This document shows, one piece after another, positions 26,924-35,161 of a DNA stretch of 64,000 nucleotides. Origin of the DNA: Palsa-504 sp963822765 (lineage in GTDB: Bacteria > Actinomycetota > Actinomycetes > Streptosporangiales > Streptosporangiaceae). Positions within the stretch are counted from its first letter, which is position 1, and the number at the start of each line of letters is the position of its first letter. The position numbers and the translations under genes were made by a program. The notes beneath the pieces were generated by a model that saw only the letters and a program-made list of their open reading frames with translations, was not told where the DNA came from and made no database searches. The stretch spans positions 35,468-99,467 of the forward strand of contig CAWGJL010000042.1 of assembly GCA_963822765.1 (NCBI GenBank), written 5' to 3'.

Positions 26924-27697
26924 ATGAACAGGACCATAACCACGATCACGGCTGGCGCGGGTATCGCGCTCGCTGGCCTTCTACTCCCAGCACTCGGCGC
27001 TACGGCTAGTACGCAGCACGCCGCGCCCGAGCCAATCCCCGCGCACGTCACCAGCTCTTCCGCTATCCACAAAGCGCCCGCCCAGCAGTACTCTTGGGCC
27101 ACCGGCTTCGATAACGGTTCTGCCGGGCCGAGCTGGATGCAGGAAAATTTCCTTATCAAGAGCCAGAGCCTGAAGGACCGGACCGGCTCTATTGAGGATA
27201 ACCACTCCATAACGGAGACCTACGTCCGGGACGCGGCCGGTAACGCCTTTGAATTCGGTGTCAGCTCCGACGCGACAAACGCCACGACGCGGCCGACGCT
27301 CTTCACGACTGCTTGGACGGCCGGGAACTTCGACGGCTATGAAGCCGGCTTCCGGTCATCAAGCTCGGTTAAGCCCGGCTCGTTCAACCCGCCAACAGGT
27401 ACGAGCCCTGAGTTCGGCTACTCGATCACCGGCGGTAAGGTCTGGTTCACTTACGGCGGAAAGCGTTTCGGCTATATCCCCGAGTCATACTGGCGGGGTG
27501 GCTTTCGCGCCGTCACCGAGACGCAGACCTACGGCGAGGTCTACAACAACTCGCCAGGCGGGTCACTTATCCCGACGATGAGCGGGCGAGTCAGTCACTA
27601 CCGGACGAACACCGGCAGCCGCCTGACCAGATACACCCTCAGCTCTCCGTACCGGATCACGCACGCTAGCGGAAGCAGCTTTACGTTCAGCAGGTAG
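26924..27697 (+). CDS. Secreted neprosin-like (glutamic peptidase fold) protein
   Basis: 257 residues from ATG 26924 with AGGGGAAA upstream. MNRTITTITAGAGIALAGLL then ALGATAS is a Sec signal peptide. The mature part ends with GKRFGYIPESYW, YGEVYNNSPGG and LIPTMSGRVS. This matches the neprosin/DUF239 C-terminal block (IGW.P...W...GGEV....... MGSG) known from plants and some actinobacteria. Glu in YGEVYN aligns with one catalytic Glu of neprosin. Codon use is AT-richer than neighbours and a strong terminator follows, so it looks like an independently transferred unit. Peptidase activity is inferred only. Confidence 0.55.
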   Translation: MNRTITTITAGAGIALAGLLLPALGATASTQHAAPEPIPAHVTSSSAIHKAPAQQYSWATGFDNGSAGPSWMQENFLIKSQSLKDRTGSIEDNHSITETYVRDAAGNAFEFGVSSDATNATTRPTLFTTAWTAGNFDGYEAGFRSSSSVKPGSFNPPTGTSPEFGYSITGGKVWFTYGGKRFGYIPESYWRGGFRAVTETQTYGEVYNNSPGGSLIPTMSGRVSHYRTNTGSRLTRYTLSSPYRITHASGSSFTFSR

Positions 27698-27705
27698 CCG
27701 AGCGT

Positions 27706-27737
27706 GGCCCTAGCCGGGATCGGCTAGGGCCCGCTTT
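27706..27737 (+). terminator. Intrinsic terminator of the neprosin-like gene
   Basis: A perfect 10-bp stem (GGCCCTAGCC/GGCTAGGGCC) with a 6-base loop, followed by CGCTTTT, starts 9 bases after the stop. Confidence 0.85.
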
Positions 27738-28064
27738 TGCTTCCGCAGTCCCACGATCCAGCGTCGGCGAGCCTTGCTGGACCCCGATGAGTCCTGGGTG
27801 TCAAGGGCGGCTTCGCGTGTCCGTTGGCCAGGCAGTTTTACCCGCGCTGGTGGTCCTGGGTGACAGCCGCCCATGATGCCGGACCGGAGGCATATCACAA
27901 TCCGGCGGCAGAGTGGTGGGGGACCTTTGCACCTTCCGCGGTCCTCTCAGCTGGCGTCGCAGGTCCGCGATCTCTGGCCAGCCATGGCAGGCCAGATCAG
28001 GACCAGGATAGGTACCAGCGTGACCGGTAGTCTGGCGACCGTGGACAGCCAACCAGGAGCGGTA

Positions 28065-28130
28065 ATGGTGATCGGTGCCACCGGCCAGCAGGGTGGCGCG
28101 GTGGTTCGCGGGCTGCTGAAATCCGGCTAG
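28065..28130 (+). pseudogene. NmrA-like NAD(P)-binding protein, N-terminal scrap
   Basis: Only 21 codons remain: MVIGATGQQGGAVVRGLLKSG, then a stop. This is the first beta-alpha-beta turn of an NmrA-type Rossmann protein. It has no continuation in any frame. The surrounding 27740-28330 stretch holds no other gene I can support. Confidence 0.4.
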
Positions 28131-28334
28131 ACGGTCGGAGAGGGTGCCAGTGATCGTCAGCGGGACGCTGGCCAGGGTAGCGCTCATGCCGTGGAGCGGC
28201 GTGCCAGGTCCAGGGCCCATGACCGCGATGCGTCCTGCATCCTGCCTGTCAGTATCTCCGGTGAGACGGCCTGGGTGACGCCACGCTCACGGCAGAACGT
28301 CAAAGTCGGCACACGCTGAAGGGACGATCGGAAC

Positions 28335-28622
28335 ATGAGTGTCACCTTGATCAACATCTTTGAAGTGCCAGCAGGCGACGTAGACGAATTCATCGCTGCC
28401 TGGGAGAAGACCCGCGACTACCTGAAGACGTTTCCCGCGCATATCGAAACAGCACTGCACCAGTCTCTGCATGACGCACAGTTCCGCTTCGTGAACATCG
28501 CGCACTGGACATCAGAGGATGAATTCAATGCCGCAGTCGGCAGCCAGGGATTCCGAGAGGCGGCATCTGATCTGCGCTGGCCGTTCCATCCCGCGCTTTA
28601 TCACGTGGCCAGCACAGGCTGA
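28335..28622 (+). CDS. Antibiotic biosynthesis monooxygenase (ABM)-domain protein
   Basis: 95 residues from ATG 28335. VTLINIFEVPAGDVDEFIAA, then FPAHIETALHQSLHDAQFRF and VNIAHWTSEDEFNAAV fit a single ABM dimeric alpha-beta barrel. Members oxidise anthraquinone-like compounds or act as small-molecule binding folds. It is complete but unaccompanied by biosynthetic genes, so its role is open. Confidence 0.8.
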   Translation: MSVTLINIFEVPAGDVDEFIAAWEKTRDYLKTFPAHIETALHQSLHDAQFRFVNIAHWTSEDEFNAAVGSQGFREAASDLRWPFHPALYHVASTG

Positions 28623-28833
28623 GGCGCTCCCGGCGTGGCGTCTGCCCGTATACCTGCGATCCGTCTGAGGACGCTTTTGCCGGACCATGCTCCTGCCTGT
28701 CGCCCACGACAGGCGCCGATCCCTGGCGGCTGGACGCCGGACCCAGAGCCGTCCACGGCTGTCCTGACAGTGACGTCTGCCCTGCTCGCCCGGCTTTTGA
28801 GTCCGCCCGTGTCCGTGATGGTCCAGGGTCGTT

Positions 28834-28852
28834 GTTAGCAAATTCGTTAGCA
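28834..28852 (+). repeat. Direct-repeat doublet GTTAGCA-N5-GTTAGCA
   Basis: Two identical heptamers with a 12-base period. A nearly identical doublet lies at 36304-36322 (one difference in the spacer). Both are followed within 70 bases by a related GGGTCGGCCCT segment, so these are copies of one ancestral site. Confidence 0.7.
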
Positions 28853-28993
28853 CGGTCGATCCGTGCCACGGCTCCGACGGCTTCCCATCCTGGCCGCGCC
28901 GCACCGGGTCGGCCCTGTTGGGCCGAATGCCCGGAGCGTACGCGGCTGACGATGCTGCCCAGACGGCGAAGCTTGGCTCTGCTTGTTGAAGGA

Positions 28994-29180
28994 CTACAAG
29001 CATTCGGATCGGAGAACGCTGGCCTTGAGCAGTTCGCGGAGCTCACCGGGTTCGACGTTGTGACCGGTCTGCCGACGGAGTTCCTTGCGTATCTGGTCAA
29101 CAACCGTGTCGCTCATGATGACAGCGCCGAGTGAGTTCGCGGACGTGGCGGCCTTCACCTGCCACAGCTCATCAATAAGT
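28994..29180 (-). pseudogene. HsdR_N-type protein, C-terminal half, separated by the transposon
   Basis: The minus strand reads QLIDELWQVKAATSANSLGA, then DTVVDQIRKELRRQTGHNVE and ELLKASVLRSECL, stop. This is the C-terminus of the type I restriction HsdR_N-domain protein whose N-terminal half lies at 32424-32905. The break coincides exactly with the transposon end and the TAAGT duplication. Confidence 0.75.
29176..29180. repeat. Target-site duplication TAAGT, left
   Basis: TAAGT directly precedes the TGT terminus of the transposon; the same five bases follow its ACA terminus at 32424-32428. Confidence 0.8.
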
Positions 29181-29197
29181 TGTCCCGCGGCACTCCG

Positions 29198-29242
29198 GGT
29201 GAGGATGTAGAGGGCGGCTGGGCGCCGTTGATGGTGAGGATG
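29198..29242 (+). repeat. Left-end transposase-binding-like repeats
   Basis: Direct repeats GGTGAGGATG at 29198-29207 and 29233-29242. Inverted counterparts are at 32373-32382 (complement GGTGAGGACG) and 32398-32407 (complement CGTGATGATG) at the right end. Confidence 0.6.
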
Positions 29243-29249
29243 GCCAGGA

Positions 29250-29276
29250 GGGCAACCCTGCGGGGTTGCCCTTTTT
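29250..29276 (+). terminator. Terminator inside the left transposon end
   Basis: GGGCAACCC-TGCG-GGGTTGCCC followed by TTTTT. It would stop outside transcription from entering the transposon genes. Confidence 0.85.
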
Positions 29277-29377
29277 GGTGTGCGACGTCACCGTGATCAC
29301 GTCCGGATAGGCAGCGGACTCCGCCTTTCTCTTGGCCGAGGGAGCGGGAGGGCCGCGCGGGGTGCGCGGAGGCACCA

Positions 29378-29986
29378 GTGGTCACGGTAGGCGTTATTGC
29401 GGGTGTGGTCGAGCAGCGGCTGGCGGCGGGGTTGTTGCGCTGCCCGGTTTGCTCGGGCCGGCTGGCGGGGTGGGGGCATGCCCGGGAGCGGGTGATCCGC
29501 GGGGCGGGCGGGGTCGGCTGGCGGCTGCGCCCGCGGCGGTCGCGGTGCGGGGGCTGCGGGGTGACGCATGTGCTGTTGCCGGTGAGCTGCCTGCTGCGGC
29601 GGGCGGACGGGGCGGCGGTCATCTGGGCGGGGCTGGCGGCCAGCGCGGCTGGTGCGGGCCACCGGAAGATCGCGGCCATGCTGGGGCTCCCGGTGTCGAC
29701 GGTGCGCAGCTGGCTGGCCCGGTTCGCCTCGCGGGCCGGGCTGGTCCGGGGCGTGTTCACGAGGTGGCTGTGCGCGCTGGACGCCGATCCGCCGCCGCTG
29801 CCGCCCGCGGGGTCAGCAGCCGCCGATGCAGTAGCCGCGGTCACGGCGGCGGCTGAGGCGGCGGGGCGCCGCTGGGCCGCGCTGGCGGGCAGCCTGTCGC
29901 CGGACGTGCTGGCCAGCTCGGTGAGCGGGGGGCTGCTGCTGTCGCCGTCGTGGGCACCGGAGCGGGTCAACACCAGCCGGGGCTAG
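29378..29986 (+). CDS. DUF6431 protein: zinc ribbon plus helix-turn-helix, transposon gene 1
   Basis: 202 residues from GTG 29378 (GTG codons cluster here). LRCPVCSGRLAGWGH and RRSRCGGCGVTHVLLP supply two CxxC pairs that should bind one zinc. ASAAGAGHRKIAAMLGLPVS followed by TVRSWLARFASRAG is a helix-turn-helix like those of transposase-associated DNA-binding proteins. The C-terminus is Ala-rich. The gene stands first in a transposase-ATPase unit, where related elements carry TniQ/TnsD- or TnsA-type accessories. A role in target or end recognition is inferred. It is the only intact gene of the three. Confidence 0.75.
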   Translation: MVTVGVIAGVVEQRLAAGLLRCPVCSGRLAGWGHARERVIRGAGGVGWRLRPRRSRCGGCGVTHVLLPVSCLLRRADGAAVIWAGLAASAAGAGHRKIAAMLGLPVSTVRSWLARFASRAGLVRGVFTRWLCALDADPPPLPPAGSAAADAVAAVTAAAEAAGRRWAALAGSLSPDVLASSVSGGLLLSPSWAPERVNTSRG

Positions 29987-30061
29987 GCGGCGGCCCCGGG
30001 GGCCGGTAGGGTTGCGGGGAGCAAGATCACCCCATTTCTGCCGTGTCCTGGAGGTTTGGCG

Positions 30062-31494
30062 ATGACCGCTGCTGGTGATGAGGAGGCCCGCCGTGCGGAG
30101 CGGGCCGTGCTGTCGCGTTGTTCCGGTACACGCTGATCCGGGAGGCAGCCGATCCCGGGCTGAGTACCCGCCAGCGGGGCCGGATGGTCCGTGAGCTGGC
30201 TGCCTGCGAGCATGCCGGGCCGTTCGGCGAGCTGGCCCGGGCGTCGCGAGCCAGCCTGGACCGGTGGATCCGTGCCTGGCGGGCTGGCGGGTTCGACGCG
30301 CTGGCCCCGCTGTCCCGCCAGGTCACCCTGCGGACCCTGCCGAGGTGCTCGGCCTGGCGGCCGCGCTGAAGCGGGAGAACCCGGCCCGCACCGCCGCGCA
30401 GGTCGCCCGGGTCCTGCGCGCCAGCGGCGGATGGTCGCCGTCGGAGCGGACCCTGCAGCGCCACTTCGCGCGCCTGGAACTGGACACCCGGCCAGACGGC
30501 AGCGCGCCGCCCGCGTTCGGCCGGTTCGAGGCGGCCCGTCCAACGAGATGTGGACCGGAGACGCATTGCACGGGCCTGTTATCGCAGGCCGCAAGACGTA
30601 TCTTTTCGCTTTCGTGGACGACCACTCATGGCTGATCACCGGGCACCGCTTCGGCCACGCCGAGGACACTGTCCGCCTCGCTGCCGCGCTGCGGCCAGCC
30701 TGGCCAGCCGCGGCGTTCCCGAACGCATCTATGTTGATAACGGGTCCGCGTTCGTGGACGCGTGGCTGCTGCGCGGCTGCGCCGTGCTCGGCATCAAGCT
30801 CACCCACAGCACCCGCGCCGCCCCCAGGGACGAGGGAAGATCGAGCGGCTGTTCCGCACCGTCCGCGAGCAGTTCCTGGTCGAGACACCGGCGATCCCGC
30901 CGAGCGCGGGCGGCGGCACGTGACCAGCATCGCCGAGCTGAACCGGCTGTTCACCGCCTGGGCCGAAACCGTCTACCACCGCCGGGTCGACCGAAACCGG
31001 GCAGGCCCCGCTGACACGGTGGGCCCAGGGCTGGGCCGGGGCCGCCCCGCCGCTGCCCGGCCCCGGCCAGCTGCACGAGGCGTTCTTGTGGAGCGAGCAC
31101 CGGACCGTCCGCAAGACCGCCACAGTCTCGCTGCACGGCAACACCTACCAGGTCGACCCCTCACTGACCGGCCGGAAAGTCGAGCTGGTCTTCGACCCCT
31201 TCGACCTGGCCAGCATCCAGGTGCGCTGGAAAGGCAACCCCGCCGGGCAGGCGATCCCGCACGTCATCGGCCGCCACTCCCACCCCAAAGCCCGTCCCGA
31301 GCAGCCCGCCCCGCGCCCGCGCCGCTGGCATCGACTACATCGGGCTGGTCGACGCCGCCGACGACGCCGAGCTCGCTGGCGACGCCATCAGCTTCGCCGG
31401 CCTCAGCGACCCGCCCCCCAGCCCTGCCGGCCCGGATCAGCTCCCCGGCCAGATGACCATCGACGAGGCACTGGCCCAGGAGGAGGAACTGTGA
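30062..31494 (+). CDS. DDE-type transposase (Mu/TniA-like), multiply frameshifted
   Basis: Pieces in all three frames make one protein. The order is ADPGLSTRQRGRMVRELA (winged helix), TAAQVARVLRASGGWSPSER, MWTGDALHGPVIAGRKTYLF (first catalytic Asp), RIYVDNGSAFVDAWLL (second Asp), IERLFRTVREQFL (Glu, following a G-x-K) and HRTVRKTATVSLHGNTYQVD (Mu_transpos_C-like beta barrel). An acidic tail ends IDEALAQEEEL at 31494. All catalytic residues are visible, with at least six frame changes. The stop overlaps the ATPase start region (GTGAGC). Whether it is active depends on whether the shifts are real. Confidence 0.7.
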
Positions 31495-32307
31495 GCATCG
31501 AGAAACTCCAGGCCGACTACGGCTTCACCAAAATGCCATTCCGCCGCGACCTGGCCCGGGCATGCTGCACCGCCACGCCGCCCACGCCGAGGCAGCCGCC
31601 CGGATCAGCTGGTGCATCAGCGAGCACGCCCTCGGCGTGATCACCGGGGAAGTCGGCGCCGGCAAGACCGTAGCCCTGCGCGCCGCCCTGGCCAGCCTCG
31701 ACGCCTCCCGCCACACCCTCATCTACCTGGGCAACCCCTCCGTCGGCGTCCGCGGCATCAACCACGCCATCGTCGCCGCGCTCGGCGGCGTCCCCAAAAC
31801 CCACCACGCCACCCTCACCCCCCAGGCCATGGACCTGCTCGCCCGCGAGCACGCCGAACGCGGCCGCATCCCGTCCTGGCCATCGACGAGGCCCACATGC
31901 TCGAACCCGGCCAGCTTGAAGCCATCCGCATGCTCACCAACCACGACCTCGACTCCGCCAGCCCCCTGGCCTGCCTGCTGATCGGCCAGCCCACCCTGCG
32001 CCGCCGGATCAAGCTCGGCATCCTCGCCGCCCTCGACCAGCGCATCGCCGTCCGCTACACCATGCCCGGCATGACCCCCCAGGAGACCACCAGCTACATC
32101 AGCCACCACCTCACCCTCGCCGGACGATCCGACCTGCTGTTCAGCGACGACGCCACCACCTTGATCCACGACACCAGCCGCGGCCTGCCCAGAGCCGTCA
32201 GCAACCTCGCCATCCAGGCCCTCATCGCCGCCTACGCCACCCGCAAGGCCATCGTCGACGAATCCAGCGCCCGCACCGCCGCCACCGAGGTCACGTCAGA
32301 CCGACCA
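31491..32307 (+). CDS. AAA ATPase, TniB/ExeA-like transposition protein, frameshifted
   Basis: From GTG 31491: SIEKLQADYGFTKMPFRRDL, then after shifts HALGVITGEVGAGKTVALRA (Walker A), PVLAIDEAHMLEPGQLEAIR (Walker B) and ACLLIGQPTLRRRIKLGILA (sensor 1 and box VII), ending about EVTSD. This is the ExeA/TniB type of AAA protein that controls target choice and activates the transposase. Frame changes fall near 31555 and 31870. The expected stop after EVTSD reads CGA, so the frame runs on to 32862. A TGA lost by error or mutation is likely. Confidence 0.7.
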
Positions 32308-32329
32308 CCAAGCCGCCACCACGAACACC

Positions 32330-32363
32330 AAGGCCCCGCCGAACCCAGCGTGCGGGGCCTTTT
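32330..32363. terminator. Terminator inside the right transposon end
   Basis: AAGGCCCCGC/GCGGGGCCTT, a 10-bp perfect stem flanked by A and T runs, so it should work in both directions. It closes the ATPase transcript and blocks read-through from the interrupted HsdR_N gene. Confidence 0.85.
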
Positions 32364-32423
32364 CCGCACCCACGTCCTCACCGCCACTGACGCCGCCATC
32401 ATCACGCTGAATGTCCGCGCACA

Positions 32424-32428
32424 TAAGT
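32424..32428. repeat. Target-site duplication TAAGT, right
   Basis: Second copy of the five target bases, directly after the ACA terminus of the transposon. Confidence 0.8.
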
Positions 32429-32905
32429 CGGCGCTTGAATGCTTCCTTGGACAGGTAGAACAAGACATCGGCTTTCTGCGCGGGACCGCCATCGCCGAGG
32501 ATGTCGACTTCCAGGGCGATGTCGAGAACCACCGGCAATACCGCCGTAAGGTGCCAGACTTGCAACACCTGGCCGTTGGTCAAGATCATCCACTCGACGC
32601 CTTCATTGACCGCGTACATCTCGACCTGGCGCAGATGCCGAGGGCTGAGTTTCGTGGTACAGCGCTTGACCTCGATGAACGCAACCAACTGCTTGGCGAT
32701 CCGCACGCCGTAATCGGCGAACTCGCCGTGGATCTGATACTCGGTGGTCAGATCCTCGTACTTGTCATATCCGAGCGCCTCACACAAGAAGTCCGTCACG
32801 AGCAGCCTCGTATCGCCCTCATTGGCGTCCCGGGGCGATCAGGTCAGCCAGCGGCTTGGTAAAGCGCCGCAGACGCGATCACGCGCCTCCGCTTCCCACT
32901 TAGCA
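32424..32905 (-). pseudogene. HsdR_N-type protein, N-terminal half, separated by the transposon
   Basis: The minus strand reads RLRRFTKPLADLIA, then DTRLLVTDFLCEALGYDKYE, GVRIAKQLVAFIEVKRCTTK (the D...E-x-K nuclease-like core) and VLFYLSKEAFKRRL at the transposon junction. It matches the type I restriction enzyme R-protein N-terminal domain (HSDR_N_2), often found as a standalone gene. One indel at a C4 run (about 32835) separates the first and second pieces. The natural start is unclear because the frame remains open upstream to about 33000. The C-terminal half is at 28994-29180. Confidence 0.75.
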
Positions 32906-33160
32906 TCTGTCGGCCTGTAGGCTTCTTCGGCGGGACGACCAGCGGCGCCGCTTTCGACCGAACTTCCACAATGCCGGGGTTTGCAATTGTATGCGTCAAC
33001 GCGCCCGCGTCGTCGGTCACCTTTTCGACCTGCCCTTCGCCCTTGCAGGCTTCGCTAAGTTAGTCATCCCCGCGGTGCTGGCGCTGGCCCGTTCGTCCCG
33101 AAGCCAAGTCGCCGTTTCGAGCGCCAGCGCCGCATTAGGTTTGACCTGGGAGTGATCATC

Positions 33161-33190
33161 CGCTGGTGTCCGCTGGTGTCCGCTGGTGTC
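33161..33190 (+). repeat. Three perfect 10-bp tandem repeats (CGCTGGTGTC)
   Basis: Three exact copies back to back, followed by a degenerate fourth (CACTG). The 10-base period equals one helical turn. A GTTACTC doublet follows 20 bases later. Confidence 0.8.
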
Positions 33191-33210
33191 CACTGCTGGC
33201 ACTGACGATT

Positions 33211-33229
33211 GTTACTCACTTGGTTACTC
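33211..33229 (+). repeat. Direct-repeat doublet GTTACTC-N5-GTTACTC
   Basis: Two identical heptamers with the same 12-base period as the doublets at 28834 and 36304 but a different sequence. Confidence 0.7.
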
Positions 33230-33537
33230 GGCTCCGGGCAGGCTTCAGCTTGGCCATCTGGATGCAAACTACCTGCGCGTCCTGCCCGAGGCTCAACGCC
33301 TGAGCTTGGCACGTGTGTGGACGGCAGCCGAGGATCGCCGTAGCGGGTATGGGTTGCTGTACTCCGCTGCTGTACGGGATGACTCGTGCCAGCAAGAACG
33401 CCGTCAAGTCTGGGTTGACATCGGACTATCAGCTTGGGAACTGGACTGTCAGGCCTCGCTGACCGGCAAGTTGCAGGTCAGCCACCATCTGCGGTTGTCC
33501 GTGAGTGACCGTCAGACGCCGGTCCTGACTCCCCTAT
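33230..33537. other. Accessory stretch without a supported gene
   Basis: An open plus-strand frame (33186-33548) exists but has no ribosome site, no recognised domain and includes the repeat arrays, so I do not call it a gene. Confidence 0.3.
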
Positions 33538-33555
33538 CGGGCACGTAACGGGCAC
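33538..33555 (+). repeat. Direct-repeat doublet CGGGCAC-N4-CGGGCAC
   Basis: Two identical heptamers with an 11-base period, in the same accessory stretch as the other doublets. Confidence 0.65.
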
Positions 33556-33561
33556 ATCGAC

Positions 33562-33921
33562 TTGCAAACTACCCTGTTGGGCTCCGTTAGCGACATGCAC
33601 CGCAGGGTACGTGCATCCCGTGATCTGGGCGGTGCTTGTACTGATAATCGGGCTGATGGTGGGTTGGCCGTCGGCGGATGGTATGCCTCGCACCTATACC
33701 TCGCGGCACCTCCCCTAACCCAGCTACGGCGGGTGATGCGCTGGACGACAGTGGGTTCGGTCGGTATCGGCGTCGCAATTCTCGTCGCGGGGCTCGTTGT
33801 GTCCGCACTAACCGGGTATTGGCTTATTCTCCTTCCCACCTGGTCGTTTGGCCTGCTGCATATCAACTTTGCCGTCCGGGCCTGGCTCCGCTGGGCACGG
33901 AGGTCAGGCACTTCGCCGTGA
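33562..33921 (+). CDS. Putative small membrane protein
   Basis: The frame encodes two convincing helices, SVGIGVAILVAGLVVSALTG and YWLILLPTWSFGLLHINFAV, with a basic end. A third helix (VIWAVLVLIIGLMVGWPSAD) lies in a neighbouring frame just upstream (33610-33720), so the real protein may be a frameshifted three-helix product. No family is recognised. It sits in the element graveyard. Confidence 0.35.
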   Translation: MQTTLLGSVSDMHRRVRASRDLGGACTDNRADGGLAVGGWYASHLYLAAPPLTQLRRVMRWTTVGSVGIGVAILVAGLVVSALTGYWLILLPTWSFGLLHINFAVRAWLRWARRSGTSP

Positions 33922-34397
33922 CCGTCAGCTTAGAAGGTCGTTTCACGCAGCGGGTCAAGCTGCCGCTTTCCTGATCAGGGCCGGTTTGCTCGGCGTCTGA
34001 CTACAGCTCCATGTCTCCGGTTTCCGCTCCGTTCTGGCACGCGGTTGGCACGCTCTGGTAGGTCGGTCCTCAATCGAGCGGTTCACATGGCAGCCACACT
34101 TTCGGTTCCCATCCTGTTCCGGTGCCACTGTAGGGGTTTTCTTGGAGGCAGAGCCGCGTGAACATGTATTTACCGTGCGCCTGTGTGCTGTCCACTTCTA
34201 GTCTGAGTTCGTTGCAGCGTTTTGCCATGCTGAGCCTATGTATCCACTGCGAGTGCACACGGCTATGGGGCGGGCAGTTGTTCCAGGATTCGCGGGGGTT
34301 GGATCAGGCAAGAGAATTGCCGGATAATACTTTTGGGCGCAGCCGCGATATTCTCCTGTATGCATAGGAGCATAGTGCAGTAGGGCGGTAAGTCTGT
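33922..34397. other. Non-coding accessory stretch
   Basis: No gene is supported. It contains the TGGCACG doublet at 34035-34052, and composition becomes distinctly AT-rich after about 34150. Confidence 0.35.
34035..34052 (+). repeat. Direct-repeat doublet TGGCACG-N4-TGGCACG
   Basis: Two identical heptamers with an 11-base period. Confidence 0.65.
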
Positions 34398-34583
34398 CTA
34401 TATTACGTTGATAGTAGGTTCCGGAGAGATGGAAGTACCATCCATGGTGATCTGGATGTACTGGTATAAGCCGCCTTCCAAACCAAAGATTTCAGTCATA
34501 TAATATGCTGTAGCTTTATCGAAGTCGGCTGAAGTAATATTCTCGGGAAGCCCATCTACTTCCCAGGGCAGTATGTATTCCAT
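34398..34583 (-). CDS. Small AT-rich hypothetical protein (foreign)
   Basis: 61 residues from ATG 34583: MEYILPWEVDGLPENITSAD, then FDKATAYYMTEIFGLEGG. Acidic, no membrane helix, with AAAGG upstream. The codon use is far AT-richer than the rest of the window, marking recent transfer from a lower-GC source. I do not recognise it. Confidence 0.45.
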   Translation of the reverse strand: MEYILPWEVDGLPENITSADFDKATAYYMTEIFGLEGGLYQYIQITMDGTSISPEPTINVI

Positions 34584-34858
34584 ACATCTTGCCTTTCAAG
34601 GCGCAGGTTCATAAATTGCAACTCTTGCTAACTGCCGATTCCCGTAGACTAATCAGCTTAACGTTAGCATTTAGATACAGAGAGTAGTATAAGTGTTGGT
34701 CGGAAGGTTCGTCGCGCGCCGATCGGGCCAGCCCGGACATCAGTTCTCGTCGAAGAAGTCCTCGTCCACGCGGTTGATCACGTACGTCTGCTGGTCCAGG
34801 ACGGCTCCAGAGGCCGCCCCGGCGATCCGGAGAATTGTGCGATTTGTTTGCTTGGACT

Positions 34859-35160
34859 CTAGTGTTGATGCCTCGGACGGCCAAGATCATCCCGCTCGGT
34901 GCCGGACGCCAGGTCGGGGTGGCTGACCTGGCGGTCCAGCTCCACAACCTGCTTCAGCTCGGCGACCGCCCGGCCGAGCTCCCCTTGAGCACGGTGAATC
35001 ATCGCCACGTTATAGCGGGTCACCGCCTCCCCGGCCCGGTCCCCCACCTCCCGCAGGATCGGCAGCACCTGACCGTAGTGCTCCAGCGCCCGCTGCGGCT
35101 CGCCCGGACCGCGGTACACGGCGCCGGTGTTGCTCAGCGCGGCGGCCTGGGCGTGCGGCG
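34859..35160 (-). pseudogene. Tetratricopeptide-repeat protein, fragment
   Basis: The minus strand reads RALEHYGQVLPILREVGDRA, then TRYNVAMIHRAQGELGRAVA and VVELDRQVSHPDL, two TPR units of the actinobacterial NB-ARC/TPR signalling type. The start is cut at the lipoprotein gene and the end is lost near 34905. A further short open piece ending DQQTYVINRVDEDFFDEN at 34740 may belong to another protein. Confidence 0.5.
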
Positions 35161-35161
35161 C

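Larger units (their letters stand above)
29181..32423 (+). mobile_element. 3,243-bp transposon: DUF6431 protein, DDE transposase, AAA ATPase
   Basis: The left end begins TGTCCCGCGG and the right end finishes CCGCGCACA. Read inward, the two ends share TGT, CGCGG and a C-A-x-TC block. It is flanked by a 5-bp duplication TAAGT. Each end holds two copies of a GGTGAGGATG-like sequence about 17 and 41-52 bases from the terminus, suitable transposase binding sites. Three genes run in one direction. Terminators lie just inside both ends. TGT/ACA ends, 5-bp duplication and a DDE transposase with AAA partner place it with the Tn7/Tn5053/Mu superfamily. It interrupts an HsdR_N gene. Confidence 0.85.

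Noticed and set aside
33186..33548. 120-codon plus-strand gene
   Set aside because: It starts inside a repeat array, has no ribosome site and matches no family pattern; left as non-coding.
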